Shown here piece after piece: positions 1 through 7,938 of a stretch of 24,944 nucleotides of DNA. The DNA lies in NCBI GenBank assembly GCA_963575745.1, contig CAUYUJ010019906.1, positions 42,501-67,444 on the forward strand. The letters run 5' to 3'. Under the pieces are notes generated by a model. The model saw only the letters and a program-made list of their open reading frames with translations. It made no database searches and was not told the DNA's origin. Every line of letters starts with the position of its first letter. The first letter of the stretch is position 1. This stretch comes from Prorocentrum cordatum (Eukaryota > Sar > Dinophyceae > Prorocentrales > Prorocentraceae). The position numbers and the translations under genes are program-made.

Positions 1-1
1 C

Positions 2-1125
2 AGGCGGATCTTGGAGAGCTACGGGTGGACCTCCGACGAGCTCGGCGACCAGACGAGCTTGCAGGCCAAGCTCCACGCTTTCCGCACCCGCGTGTTTACG
101 CATCCACGCTTCAACGGCTCGCGCGTGATAGGCGTGCTGTTGTCGACGGACACGATGGACAGGGAGATCGCTCAGCTGCCCACTCCGCAGTACCTGTGGG
201 AGCAGAAGAAGGTCTGGCGACTGCAAAGGGTGTGGTTACGCCGGGTTGTGGTTTGCGAGCTGCGACGTTGGGCCTTGGGGAGCACCACGTTGCCCTCGTC
301 GGGCCTGCTCGGGGCGCGGCGGAGAGCTCTGTCGAGGTCCTCGCCCGCCCCCCAGGGTGCGGGTTGCAAGCCGCACCCTTTGCACACCACACCCTTCGGA
401 GTCGCCGAAAGGTGGTGCCCTTCCTGAGAGTCGACCGCGGCCTCCTGGATGAGGCGGACGGCGTTCAGCTCATGCGGGACATTCCCAGACTGAGCGCCAC
501 CCTCGAGAAGGCGACGCAGGTGGGCTTCTTCGGGACGAAGCACCGAAACGTCATCCTGCAGCCGAACGCGACCGGCATCAAGCAGGCCGTCGAGCAGCAG
601 TTCGAGGTGGCGAGGTTGAGCCTCAAGGCAGGCCTGGTGCCGATCCTCCACATCGAGGTTGACATCAGCTCCCCGGACAAGGCGGACTGCGAGCGGATCC
701 TGCGCCAGTCGCTCATGTCCGGCCTCAGGACCATAGACACGAAAGACAAGGTTCGGACGGGGCTAGGACGAGGACAAATCCGTTGCGGAGAGTTCCGGAT
801 GCTGGAACGCTCTCAGAGCGTTCCGGAACGCTCTGAGAAGGCCGCGGCGCGCGAGGCGTTCTCCAGAACCGCCAGATCTCAGGGAGCTTCGGTTCATCCT
901 CACGCGGTGTTGTCCTCGTCCTGGCTTCGACTGGAAGGTCGTCCTGCTCCTGAGCATTCCGACGAAGGCGGACACCTTCCGGCCCCTCATGGGCCACCCC
1001 CAGGTGCTGCGCGTGCTGGCCAGCTCCGGCGGCTACAAGCGCGAGCAGGCGTGCGACAAGATGCTGGAGAACACGGGGCTCGTCGCTTCCTTCGGGCGCG
1101 CCTTCCTCGACGGCATGAACCGCAG
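2..1125 (+). CDS. Class I fructose-bisphosphate aldolase (FdaB type), partial, three exons
   Basis: Class I aldolases cleave fructose-1,6-bisphosphate to DHAP and glyceraldehyde-3-phosphate in glycolysis or the Calvin cycle. Three exons (2-211, 412-750, 938-about 1125) read in phase 0 across both junctions and follow the short bacterial FdaB-type aldolase: RTRVFTHPRF, GVLLSTDTMDRE, VVPFLRVDRGL, GVQLM, FGTKHRN, VEQQFEVARLSLKAGLVPI, then LSIPTKAD, HPQVLRVLASSGGY and ASFGRAFLDGMN. The gene enters from the left edge, so the N-terminus is missing. The last roughly 25 residues of the family are not found; exon 3 probably stops at a GC donor after 1125, and I could not find the next exon before the gap. 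The position that is normally the Schiff-base lysine (family VMLKLTIP) is leucine here (VVLLLSIP), and two lysines of the VDKG region are arginine. It could be a non-catalytic paralogue or a decaying copy. Family is sure; activity is doubtful. Confidence 0.85.
212..411 (+). mobile_element. Aldolase intron 1, introner-like, with terminal inverted repeats
   Basis: This 200-base GT-AG intron separates codons for KK and VVPFLRV in phase 0. Just inside its ends lie inverted repeats at 216-236 and 386-406 that match at 19 of 21 positions (core AAGGGTGTGGT / ACCACACCCTT). The sequence AAGGT occurs at both exon-intron junctions (209-213 and 409-413), which fits a 5-base target duplication. TIRs next to splice sites plus a duplication are the marks of introners, introns born by DNA transposition. 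A second near-copy of the TIR motif occurs inside (around 371-383). Confidence 0.7.
751..937 (+). mobile_element. Aldolase intron 2, introner-like, with terminal inverted repeats
   Basis: This 187-base GT-AG intron joins DK to VVLLLSIP in phase 0. Inverted repeats AGGACGAGGACAA (765-777) and TTGTCCTCGTCCT (910-922) are perfect over 13 bases, and similarity continues for a few bases inward. AAGGT is again present at both junctions (748-752 and 935-939). The TIR sequence differs from that of intron 1, so two introner families appear to have hit the same gene. The middle holds a short perfect hairpin (GAACGCTCT around a single C, about 807-825) followed by a second partial copy of it. Confidence 0.65.
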
Positions 1126-1141
1126 GCCGGGGGCAGCGTTT

Positions 1142-1279
1142 GGGGGGAGGCATGCTGCTCAGGGGGGGAGGCATGCTGCTCAGGGGAGGCATGCTGCTCA
1201 GGGGAGGCATGCTGCTCAGGGGGGAGGCATGCTGCTCAGGGGAGGCATGCTGCTCAGGGGGGGAGGCATGCTGCTCAGG
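1142..1279 (+). repeat. Minisatellite, about 7 copies of a 17-21 base unit
   Basis: Seven copies of AGGCATGCTGCTCAGGGG stand head to tail, differing mainly in the number of Gs (4 to 7) between units. Each unit contains the palindrome GCATGC. The array probably lies in the third intron of the aldolase gene, because exon homology ends about 20 bases upstream. Open frames through it are products of the repeat. Confidence 0.9.
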
Positions 1280-1683
1280 GGATATGCGCATCTTCGAGGG
1301 CCGAGGTCTTCGGGCGTTTTCCGTCGGCTCTCGGCGGCTCTCCAGCCTCGGGGTGCCCTCTGGCAGCTGCGCCCCGCCGCAAGACCGAGACCATGCAACG
1401 TTAGGGGTTAGGGGGGGCCAGAGGCTCCAGGGGGGAGTGCATCGACCCTCAATCGCTCATCGATCGACTCAGGAGGGGAAAGACCACACAGACACAATTC
1501 ATCGTCGACTCCCAGGAAAATATGGGAAGATATGGGCAGCGTGGGGGAAGACGAAACTCCAGAAAATATGGGAAAATGTGGGGAATCCTTTTATTTGTGT
1601 GTGTATTTATATGTGTGGCCCAAGGCCCCTTCATCGACGAGAGGGGCCCGATGGCCCACCCGCCCAGGGGGGAGTGCATCTCG

Positions 1684-1815
1684 GCATCGCTCGGACGTGT
1701 GCATTTTGTTTTTCTCGGCGAGAGCCATCGGGGACCATCCTGGACCATCGAGCAACCAAAAAAGACGCGCACGAAGCCGAATAAAAGGCACGGGAAAGGG
1801 ACGTCCGAGCGACGG
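1684..1815 (+). mobile_element. Family A MITE-like element, copy 1
   Basis: A 132-base segment bounded by inverted repeats GCATCGCTCGGACGT (1684-1698) and ACGTCCGAGCGACGG (1801-1815), one mismatch. The interior is A-rich near the 3' side and has no coding capacity. Three more copies lie at 17499-17624, 21250-21380 and 23778-24106. It is short, non-coding and TIR-bounded, so I call it a non-autonomous DNA transposon; no target duplication is obvious. Confidence 0.65.
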
Positions 1816-1983
1816 CAAGGCATCGACCCTCCATCGCCCATCGATCGACGAGAGGGGCCCGATGGCCCACCACGCCCAGGGAGGCGCGGCGGCGCTGCCG
1901 GGGGCCCCTCGCCGGTCTGCCGGGGGCGCCTCGTCGGTGCGCGAGGCCGATGCCTCCCCCTCGGAGTCGGCCCCCGCCTCCGC

Positions 1984-2106
1984 CCCAGACCCCCGCCGTC
2001 GTGTTTTCTTCTCGCAACGTCGACCCCCAAAGGTCCGGACCCTGTCCCCAGGACCAGTGTTTCATCCCGAGTCTTTTTGTTTGGACGGTCCCGAGGTCCG
2101 GGAAGG
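1984..2106 (+). mobile_element. Family B TIR element, 5' part only
   Basis: Begins with CCCAGAC and continues through the family B core (CCCCAGGACCAG, TTTCATCCCGAGTC, GGTCCCGAGGTCCGG), then runs straight into a family E repeat at 2107. The 3' third and the closing GTCTGGG are missing. Full copies at 14683-14867, 17185-17372 and 17891-18074 define the family. Confidence 0.5.
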
Positions 2107-2153
2107 GCCCCTTCATCGACGAGAGGGGCCCGATGGCCCACCCCGCCCAGAGA

Positions 2154-2344
2154 TCGGGGGAACGTAAGACCCGGGTTTGCCGGGACTCGGGTTCGCCATC
2201 GTTTTTTGACGACCGCGCCTCGGATTTTGACGAGGAGGAGTTTCGTGGGATGTCTGCAGCGGGAGGCCTCGTCAAAATGCAGGCTCGGCCTCGTCATTTT
2301 TTTGACGACCTCGTAGGGGATTTCCGAGTCCCCTGTACCCAGGT
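2154..2344. other. Gene-free sequence up to the assembly gap
   Basis: No gene is seen. Several short direct and inverted TTTTTGACGA / CCTCGTCA motifs occur between 2210 and 2315. The sequence ends at the N run. The 5' end of the retrotransposon must lie in or before the gap, but nothing here matches its 3' repeats. Confidence 0.4.
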
Positions 2345-2444
2345 NNNNNNNNNNNNNNNNNNNNNNNNNNNNNNNNNNNNNNNNNNNNNNNNNNNNNNNN
2401 NNNNNNNNNNNNNNNNNNNNNNNNNNNNNNNNNNNNNNNNNNNN
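2345..2444. other. Assembly gap of 100 N
   Basis: Exactly 100 N, the usual placeholder for a scaffold join of unknown size. It removes the 5' end of the retrotransposon and the start of its Gag frame. Adjacency of the aldolase region and the retrotransposon therefore rests on scaffolding alone. Confidence 0.98.
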
Positions 2445-2445
2445 C

Positions 2446-3147
2446 GCTCGTGGGGTCGAGAAGGTGGGTCGTGCCCGACTGGGAGAATGGTCCGAGCAGC
2501 GTCGTGTCGGCGCCGAGGACATCAGGAGCTTGGGCGTCCACATTGCAGCAGACGGCACACGTCACCTCGGGTGGACGGACGCCGTCGGCATGCTGCGCGA
2601 GAGCGACATGCCTGAGTGGAGGTTCGAGGGGCCGCGAGTGTGCAAAGAGCTGGCGGCCTCGATCCGAGAAGGTGCAGGGAACCCGACTTCCTATCACGCC
2701 GAGTGGATCAGGCTGTCGGGGGTCAACCAGAACAGCGCCATCGCCTATGAGCACAAGAATGCCATGGAGATGCTGCGCGTGGCCACCAGCACCGACCAGG
2801 TGGACATCAGCAACCTGGCCTCGTTCGAGCTCCTCGCGAGGCGGGTCGTCATGCTGGAGATGGCGGTGGCGCGCGCCCCCAGGGATCCCGACTTCAGTGG
2901 GCTCGGGGTCATCGCTGACGGCGCTGTGGGGACCGACGGTGCTGCACGAGCGCCAAGGTTCCGCACCTGGGTGTCTGATCGTCAGAAGGAGAGGGCGAAC
3001 ATCCTCAAGCAGTCGAGGTTGTACAAGGAGGAGACCAGGAACGAGCGGGAGAGTAGGCGCGGCCCGAAGGGGCCAAAGGGCGGTGATGCGAAGGGCAAAG
3101 GCAGGGGGGCTGGCGGCCAAGGAGCCGAGGCCCCTCTGCCGAGTTAA
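2446..3147 (+). CDS. Gag-like ORF1 of the DIRS/PAT element, 5' truncated by gap
   Basis: The frame is open from the gap to the TAA at 3145-3147 (about 233 residues). There is no ATG near the gap, so the true start lies upstream. The body is mixed helical sequence (AIAYEHKNAMEML, FELLARRVVMLEMAVA, RTWVSDRQKERANILKQ). The tail is strongly basic and glycine-rich (RRGPKGPKGGDAKGKGRGAG), as expected for an RNA-binding nucleocapsid region. No CCHC zinc knuckle is visible. Assignment as Gag comes from its position directly before pol and the basic tail; I recognise no named domain. The next ORF starts at once in the same frame. Confidence 0.6.
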   Translation, partial: ARGVEKVGRARLGEWSEQRRVGAEDIRSLGVHIAADGTRHLGWTDAVGMLRESDMPEWRFEGPRVCKELAASIREGAGNPTSYHAEWIRLSGVNQNSAIAYEHKNAMEMLRVATSTDQVDISNLASFELLARRVVMLEMAVARAPRDPDFSGLGVIADGAVGTDGAARAPRFRTWVSDRQKERANILKQSRLYKEETRNERESRRGPKGPKGGDAKGKGRGAGGQGAEAPLPS

Positions 3148-6100
3148 ATGGCGCCCGACGGCCCGCAGGCCACCAAGGCCGACTGGTGGCCTGGCGGGGA
3201 GTGGAGGCACGGAGGACCCTTTCCTTTTCCTGTGCCTGATGTTCGGCAGTATCCTCGTGGGGCCCCTCACTATGTGCAGCAGAGGTGGTGGCGCTCCACG
3301 ACGCGGCAAAGGCTTGTTAGAGATACAGTACTTGGTGTCAACCAACTGGCGGCCGCTCAAGCTAACAATTCGCACTTTCGACGATCTCCGCTGGCGAGCT
3401 CGACTCCTACAGCAGTCCAGCGGGAGATGTTGGCGAGTCTCGAGGATCGGGTGGGGCGTGCAGGCCTGGTCCCCGACGGACTCTCTCCAAGCAGAGCCCT
3501 CCGGGAGCTCTTCAAGACGAAGGACCTGTACGGTCAAGAGCCACGTCACCTTGCCAGTTATGATCCAGCCAAGCTGCGAGTGGCCAAGGGAGTGGTGGAA
3601 CCCAAGGATGCGAGAGCGCTGCTACCACCTCATGCAGCTCAGAGGCTCCGACGCTATAAGACGTGCATCGAGCTGTCCGCCGAGGAGATCGAGGCCAAGT
3701 TCGCCTCCGAGCCCTCGCCCAAGCCCTACTGGGACCCCGTGCTGCGGCGCAACAAGCGAGCCCGGCACGAGCTGTTCGAGCGTCTCCTCTCTTCGGGCAT
3801 CCTGGTGCCTAGGAGGCGTCTCAAGGGCCGCATCGGACTCTTTTTTTGTCAAGAAGAAGGAGGGGGCCATTCGCCTCATCGTGGACGCCCGCTACCCGAA
3901 TGCCTGCCACAAGCCGCCGCCCACCACGCAGCTGGGGACCGCGCAGTCCTTCGCGGAGCTCAACCTGGCCGAGTTCGCGGACGTGGCGGCGGAGATGGCG
4001 TCTCATTGTGTTCTGCCTGGTGCTGGGGGCGTCCCAGCCCTGGATTTTCACCAGAGTGGCGCCGACGTGCGCGACGGCTTCTACCAGTTCAGCATCGTCG
4101 AGGTGGCCGACTGGTTCGGGATCGACGAGTCGTTCAGCAAGGGGAGTTTTGGCATCACCAGGGTGTTCGACCCCGAGCTGGGCGTGGACGTGGAGCTGGC
4201 CAAGCACGAGGCCTTCTACCTCTGCATGGGGGCCATGCCCATGGGCTGGTCGTGGGCCCTCTACTTCTGCAACGAGGCGGTGGCCTCCCGCGCGGCGGCT
4301 GTGGCTGCCGACGGGTGGGGCAGCTTGCTCCGAGAGCGCGCTCCGGCCCCCCGCCTGGTCCCTGGTCGGCCCGTCCACGCCGTGTACGTGGACAACCACA
4401 CAGGGCTGGGGCATAGCGCCACGGACGCGGAGCAGGCCCACCAGGACTTCCGCGCGCAGTGTGCCGCCTTCGGCCTCGACCTCCACGATGAGGTCCCCTG
4501 CAGTCCCTATCTCGAGGCTCTCGGGCTGCAGTTTGACGGGCCAGGCCGCCGCCTGCGGCATCGGTCCGCCCGCCTTTGGCGCTTCAAGCTGGCGACTGCA
4601 GCGCTGCTTCGCCGCCGTGTGGTGGCAGAATGGCAGCTCGAGATCTGGCTGGGCCACGCCATTCACATGTGCGGCCTCTGCCGACCCCTTCTGTCGATCC
4701 TGTCACAGAGCTACGCCTACGTCGCGGCTCACAAGGAGAGGTCAGGCCGCCTGTGGCGAGGCGTACGGCGCGAGCTCTGGCTCATGTCCAACCTGGTCTT
4801 CACCTGCGAGGTGGAGCTGGACGCGCCGTTCAACTCGTCGGTCTACCTCGGCGACTCGTCGGGCTACGGCTACGCTCTCATGGAGACGAAGGGCACAGGC
4901 GACGAGCTGCTGGAGGACTTCAAGTGGAGAGAGCGCTGGAGGTTCAAGGCCGCGCCGCCGCCGCCTCCGCCGCCGCGCCCGACCTTGGGGGCGTTGGGTG
5001 CGGCTTTCGGGGTCTGTTTCGACGGCGACGATCCCGAGCAGCTGGAGGCGTTCGGTGAGCCCCACGTCGTGGGGAGGACCGCCTGGGAGCCGCTGGGGGC
5101 CCGGACCCGCCTGGCGCAGTGGGCCGTCGAGGCTGCCCACACTGCCGAGGTCGGGGCCGATCCCAAGCGACGCAGACGGCGGCGCTCGGCCCGAGGGGCC
5201 GCGCCGCGTGAGGAGGTGGAAGGCTTCGAGGCCATCCCCGTGGTCGGCGCCTGCTGGGACAATAGGCGGCGCTGGCGTACGCTTGTGGAGGGCTTCTGGC
5301 ACTGGAAGCAGGAACACATCAACGTCAAGGAGGCCAGGGTCTGTCTCATGGGTCTCCGACGTAGCTTGCGGACCAGACGGGGCTGCCACCGCCGGCTGCT
5401 CACCCTGTCGGACAACCTCGTGTCCGCCGTGGTGTTCGACCGCGGCCGCTCGTCGAGCTGGGCGCTCAATGTGCTGTGCCGCCGAGCCGCGGCCTACCAG
5501 ATTGCCGGCTGTGTGGCATGGCGGGTTCGCCACATCCGCACGGACAGGAACCACGCGGACGAGGGCTCCCGTCGTCCCCGAGTACCGCGAGTACTGGTAC
5601 CCACGAGACTTGAGGGCGGGGCGCCCGCGGCCTCTCAGCGGATGGGAGGCCGCCGCCTGGGCGCGCCTCGACATCATGGCGCGCCCCAGGCGGTCCAGGC
5701 CTCGCTCGAGCTCTTCTCAGGCTCAGGCCGACTCACCGCCTCTCTCAGGCGCTTGGGGCTGCGAGTCCTGCCAGGCGCCGAGATCAGGCGCTCCGCCCGA
5801 TATGATTTGTCACGTCGAACGACGCAGCGAGCTGTGCTGCGTTGGATTCGGAGTGGGAAGCTCTGGTTCGTACATCTGGGGACAGCGTGCTCCGCCTGGT
5901 CAGTCGCCCGCTCCACGCCTTATAACATCGAGCGGGCGCGGCGGTTGGAGGCAGTTTCTGTCGACATGGCGCTCTTCACAGCTGAGGTCATCAAAGAGTG
6001 TGACCGCTGTGGCGTACTGTGGTCGCTGGAGAATCCTGCCAGCTCGAAGTTGTTTCGCTTCGAGCCCCTTGCTGTCCTTGCCAGTCTGCCAGACGCCCGA

Positions 6101-6631
6101 TACGTCTCGTTCGATCTTTGTGGATTCGGAGAAAATGTTCGCAAACCGACCACCATCTTCACCAACGCCATCTGTCTGGACATCCTGGGGAGAAGATGTG
6201 ATGGGTCACACCGTCATGAGCCTCTGCAGGGTGGGCTCAAGGCTGGAGCCTACTCGCCCGCCCTCTGCCGAGAGTGGGCTGCCGCGCTATGCTCGGCGGC
6301 GCCTCCTCAGGCCTTCGGCGACTCCGAGCCGCTCGCCTCCGAGCGGGACGCGGAGCTGGAGGCGCTGGTGCCGCGGTCGCATGGTGCTGCAGCGAAACTC
6401 GGCGAGGCTCACGGCGGGACTGACGCCGAGAGCCGCGGGCAGCACTTCCTCGCGCGCCACGCCGTCGAGTTCGGCGGCGCGCGGGGTCATCAAGGCGGCC
6501 CTGAGGCCGCCGCAGCGGCAGCAGGGCCGCGCGGCTGTCGGCGAGGAGAAGGAGCGGCTGGCGGTGGCGCGCAGGGCGCGGGTCCCGCCTGCGGCGCGCG
6601 ACGACTTTCTGCGGCTCGGGACCATCCGTGA
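3148..6631 (+). pseudogene. Pol ORF2: reverse transcriptase, RNase H and DNA methyltransferase, one frameshift
   Basis: Starts at the ATG that immediately follows the Gag stop and would give about 1160 residues if the T run at 3841-3847 had six rather than seven Ts. The N-terminal part (3148-3840) is in frame 1, the rest in frame 2. RT: KKKEGAIRLIVDAR, motif A ADVRDGFYQF (4061-4090), motif B MPMGWSWALYF, motif C YVDN (4385-4396) in place of YxDD. RNase H: GDSS (near 4853), NVKEAR (near 5330), LSDN (near 5408) and TDRNHAD (near 5545) give a D-E-D-D set, with a Pro/Arg-rich insert of roughly 100 residues after the first D. Methyltransferase (about 5700-6290): LELFSGSGRLT as SAM motif I, TACSAWS with a candidate catalytic Cys, then LENP. 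It makes cDNA and may methylate DNA. Its end overlaps the recombinase frame by 251 bases. Confidence 0.8.
3841..3847 (+). other. Seven-T run carrying the frameshift in Pol
   Basis: The RT lead-in reads RIGLFF in frame 1 upstream and VKKKEGAIRLIVDAR in frame 2 downstream; the switch falls exactly on TTTTTTT. Six Ts would keep a single frame. It may be a disabling mutation, a sequencing error, or a +1 recoding site. It does not suit the usual -1 slip, which would lead into frame 3. Confidence 0.8.
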
Positions 6632-7559
6632 CTCCACGAAGCGGCTCTACTCAGACGCGCTCGGCAGGTTCAAAGGCTGGGCGAAGTCGAGGCACTACGA
6701 TCTGGGTAGCTTCAGCTCCACGGACTCAGCGATGGAGCAGTACTTCACTGACCTGTACTTCGAGGGGTCTGGTCCCGCCGAGGGCCGCAACGTTCTCTAC
6801 GGCTATATTCACTTCGAGACGCACCTGGATCGGAACAAAGCCAACCTCTTCCCGAAGGCGTCGAGGGCGCTTCGAGGGTGGACCACTCGGGCTCCCCAGC
6901 GAGTCCGAGATCCCATCCCCTTCGGCGTCGTCTGCCTGATCGGCCTCTACTTCCTGGACAAAGGCCTGACCGACGCCGCCGTGTGCCTGGCTCTGCAGTT
7001 CGACTGCTACCTGAGGCCGGACGAAGCCGTGTCGCTGCTCCTGTCCTCGGTGCTGCCGCCTGCTCCCCGGGCTGGCCGGCGCTACGCGCGGGCCTGGGCG
7101 CTGCTCCTGGGCGAGGCCGAGCACGCAGCGCCCACCAAGACTGGGGTCGTGGATGGGACAGTGGTGATCGGAGAGCTGCAACGATCCTGGGTGGCGGAGG
7201 CGGTAGGCCTTTGGTACCGTGTGGGCAGTGCAGCTCCCTACATGTTCGATCTGACTCTCTCCAAGTATGAGGCCCTCTTTCGTCAAGCCGCGTTTGATCT
7301 GGGCCTCACCGATCTGGACATCTCTCCTCGCGGAGTTCGGCATGCCGGTGCTTCGCATGACATGTATATGGGCCTAGCGACTCTTGACCAGATCCAGAAA
7401 CGGGGCCAGTGGGCCCATGCTCAGAGTGTGGTGAGATATTCGAAGCACGGCAAAATCCTTCGGCAAGTGCATAAGATGTCGCCTGAGCAGCAAGGAAAAG
7501 CTTCGGTTGCGGAGAGAGAGTTTCCTGTCAAGCTCCTTCGGGCTCTCAGGAAATGCTGA
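6381..7559 (+). CDS. Tyrosine recombinase (ORF3 of the DIRS/PAT element)
   Basis: A 392-residue frame from the ATG at 6381, overlapping the end of Pol by 251 bases. It integrates the circular cDNA by site-specific recombination, taking the place of a DDE integrase. The N-terminal SAM-like core-binding part includes RDSTKRLYSDALGRFKGWAK. The catalytic part has box I Arg212 in CYLRPDEAV, box II R317-G-V-R320-H321 (SPRGVRHAG), Trp344 in KRGQWAH, and the candidate nucleophile Tyr353 in VVRYSKHG. Box II normally begins with His (HxxR) but has Arg here. Otherwise length and motif spacing suit an active enzyme and the frame is intact. A start further upstream in the same open frame cannot be excluded. 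Confidence 0.85.
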   Translation: MVLQRNSARLTAGLTPRAAGSTSSRATPSSSAARGVIKAALRPPQRQQGRAAVGEEKERLAVARRARVPPAARDDFLRLGTIRDSTKRLYSDALGRFKGWAKSRHYDLGSFSSTDSAMEQYFTDLYFEGSGPAEGRNVLYGYIHFETHLDRNKANLFPKASRALRGWTTRAPQRVRDPIPFGVVCLIGLYFLDKGLTDAAVCLALQFDCYLRPDEAVSLLLSSVLPPAPRAGRRYARAWALLLGEAEHAAPTKTGVVDGTVVIGELQRSWVAEAVGLWYRVGSAAPYMFDLTLSKYEALFRQAAFDLGLTDLDISPRGVRHAGASHDMYMGLATLDQIQKRGQWAHAQSVVRYSKHGKILRQVHKMSPEQQGKASVAEREFPVKLLRALRKC

Positions 7560-7763
7560 AGCCGGCTCCGCCAGATGCCTTATGGGCAGATATGGGAGTG
7601 GAGTCTCTCGATCTCGGCCTTTGTCAACTGATTTTGTTCTGTTGAATTTACGCATCCCGACTGGAGTGCTACAGAACTTAGCGCCCGTGCGATCGGGCGT
7701 CCGTGCGAGTGAAATGAAGTTGTGAATGTTCTGGATGGCTACCGCCACTCCGACCGACCACGC

Positions 7764-7807
7764 TCCTAAGTTGAGCTCTGGGTAAGCGTGTAGCCGCTAG
7801 GGATAAT
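7764..7807 (+). repeat. Split direct repeat, copy B1
   Basis: A 44-base sequence starting TCCTAAGTTGAGC and ending GGGATAAT, identical at all 44 positions to 7900-7943. It lies 204 bases after the recombinase stop. In PAT and Ngaro elements the 3' end reads B1-A2-B2, with A1 at the 5' end; this fits B1. Confidence 0.85.
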
Positions 7808-7899
7808 TTTTGTCTGTGACATGTGTTTTCCAGAGAGGCGAGGAGCGTCCCGATTGAATGCTTGCATCGCCCGTGGCATACATGCTCAAGCGCACCGCG
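7808..7899 (+). repeat. Candidate A2 segment of the split direct repeat
   Basis: The 92 bases between the two 44-base repeats. By the PAT/Ngaro model this should equal the A1 repeat at the 5' end of the element, which is lost in the gap. No second copy is seen elsewhere in the window. Confidence 0.5.
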
Positions 7900-7938
7900 T
7901 CCTAAGTTGAGCTCTGGGTAAGCGTGTAGCCGCTAGGG

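Larger units (their letters stand above)
1438..2153 (+). repeat. Short dispersed repeat (family E) in an otherwise gene-free stretch
   Basis: Between the minisatellite and the gap I see no gene. A 40-45 base sequence containing ATCGACGAGAGGGGCCCGAT and GGCCCACC recurs at about 1629-1669, 1838-1881 and 2107-2153. A partial copy is at 1438-1479, and a diverged relative lies near 14274-14312. Copies bracket the family A element at 1684-1815 and the partial family B element at 1984-2106, so this stretch is a stack of insertions. Confidence 0.65.

Noticed and set aside
1399-1417. Interstitial telomere (TTAGGGG-like, two units)
   Set aside because: Only two imperfect units; chance or G-rich context is enough.
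3148-4416. Pol frame 1 as a separate 422-residue protein
   Set aside because: After the T run (3841-3847) frame 1 has no RT motifs; they continue in frame 2. The frame stays open to 4416 by chance.
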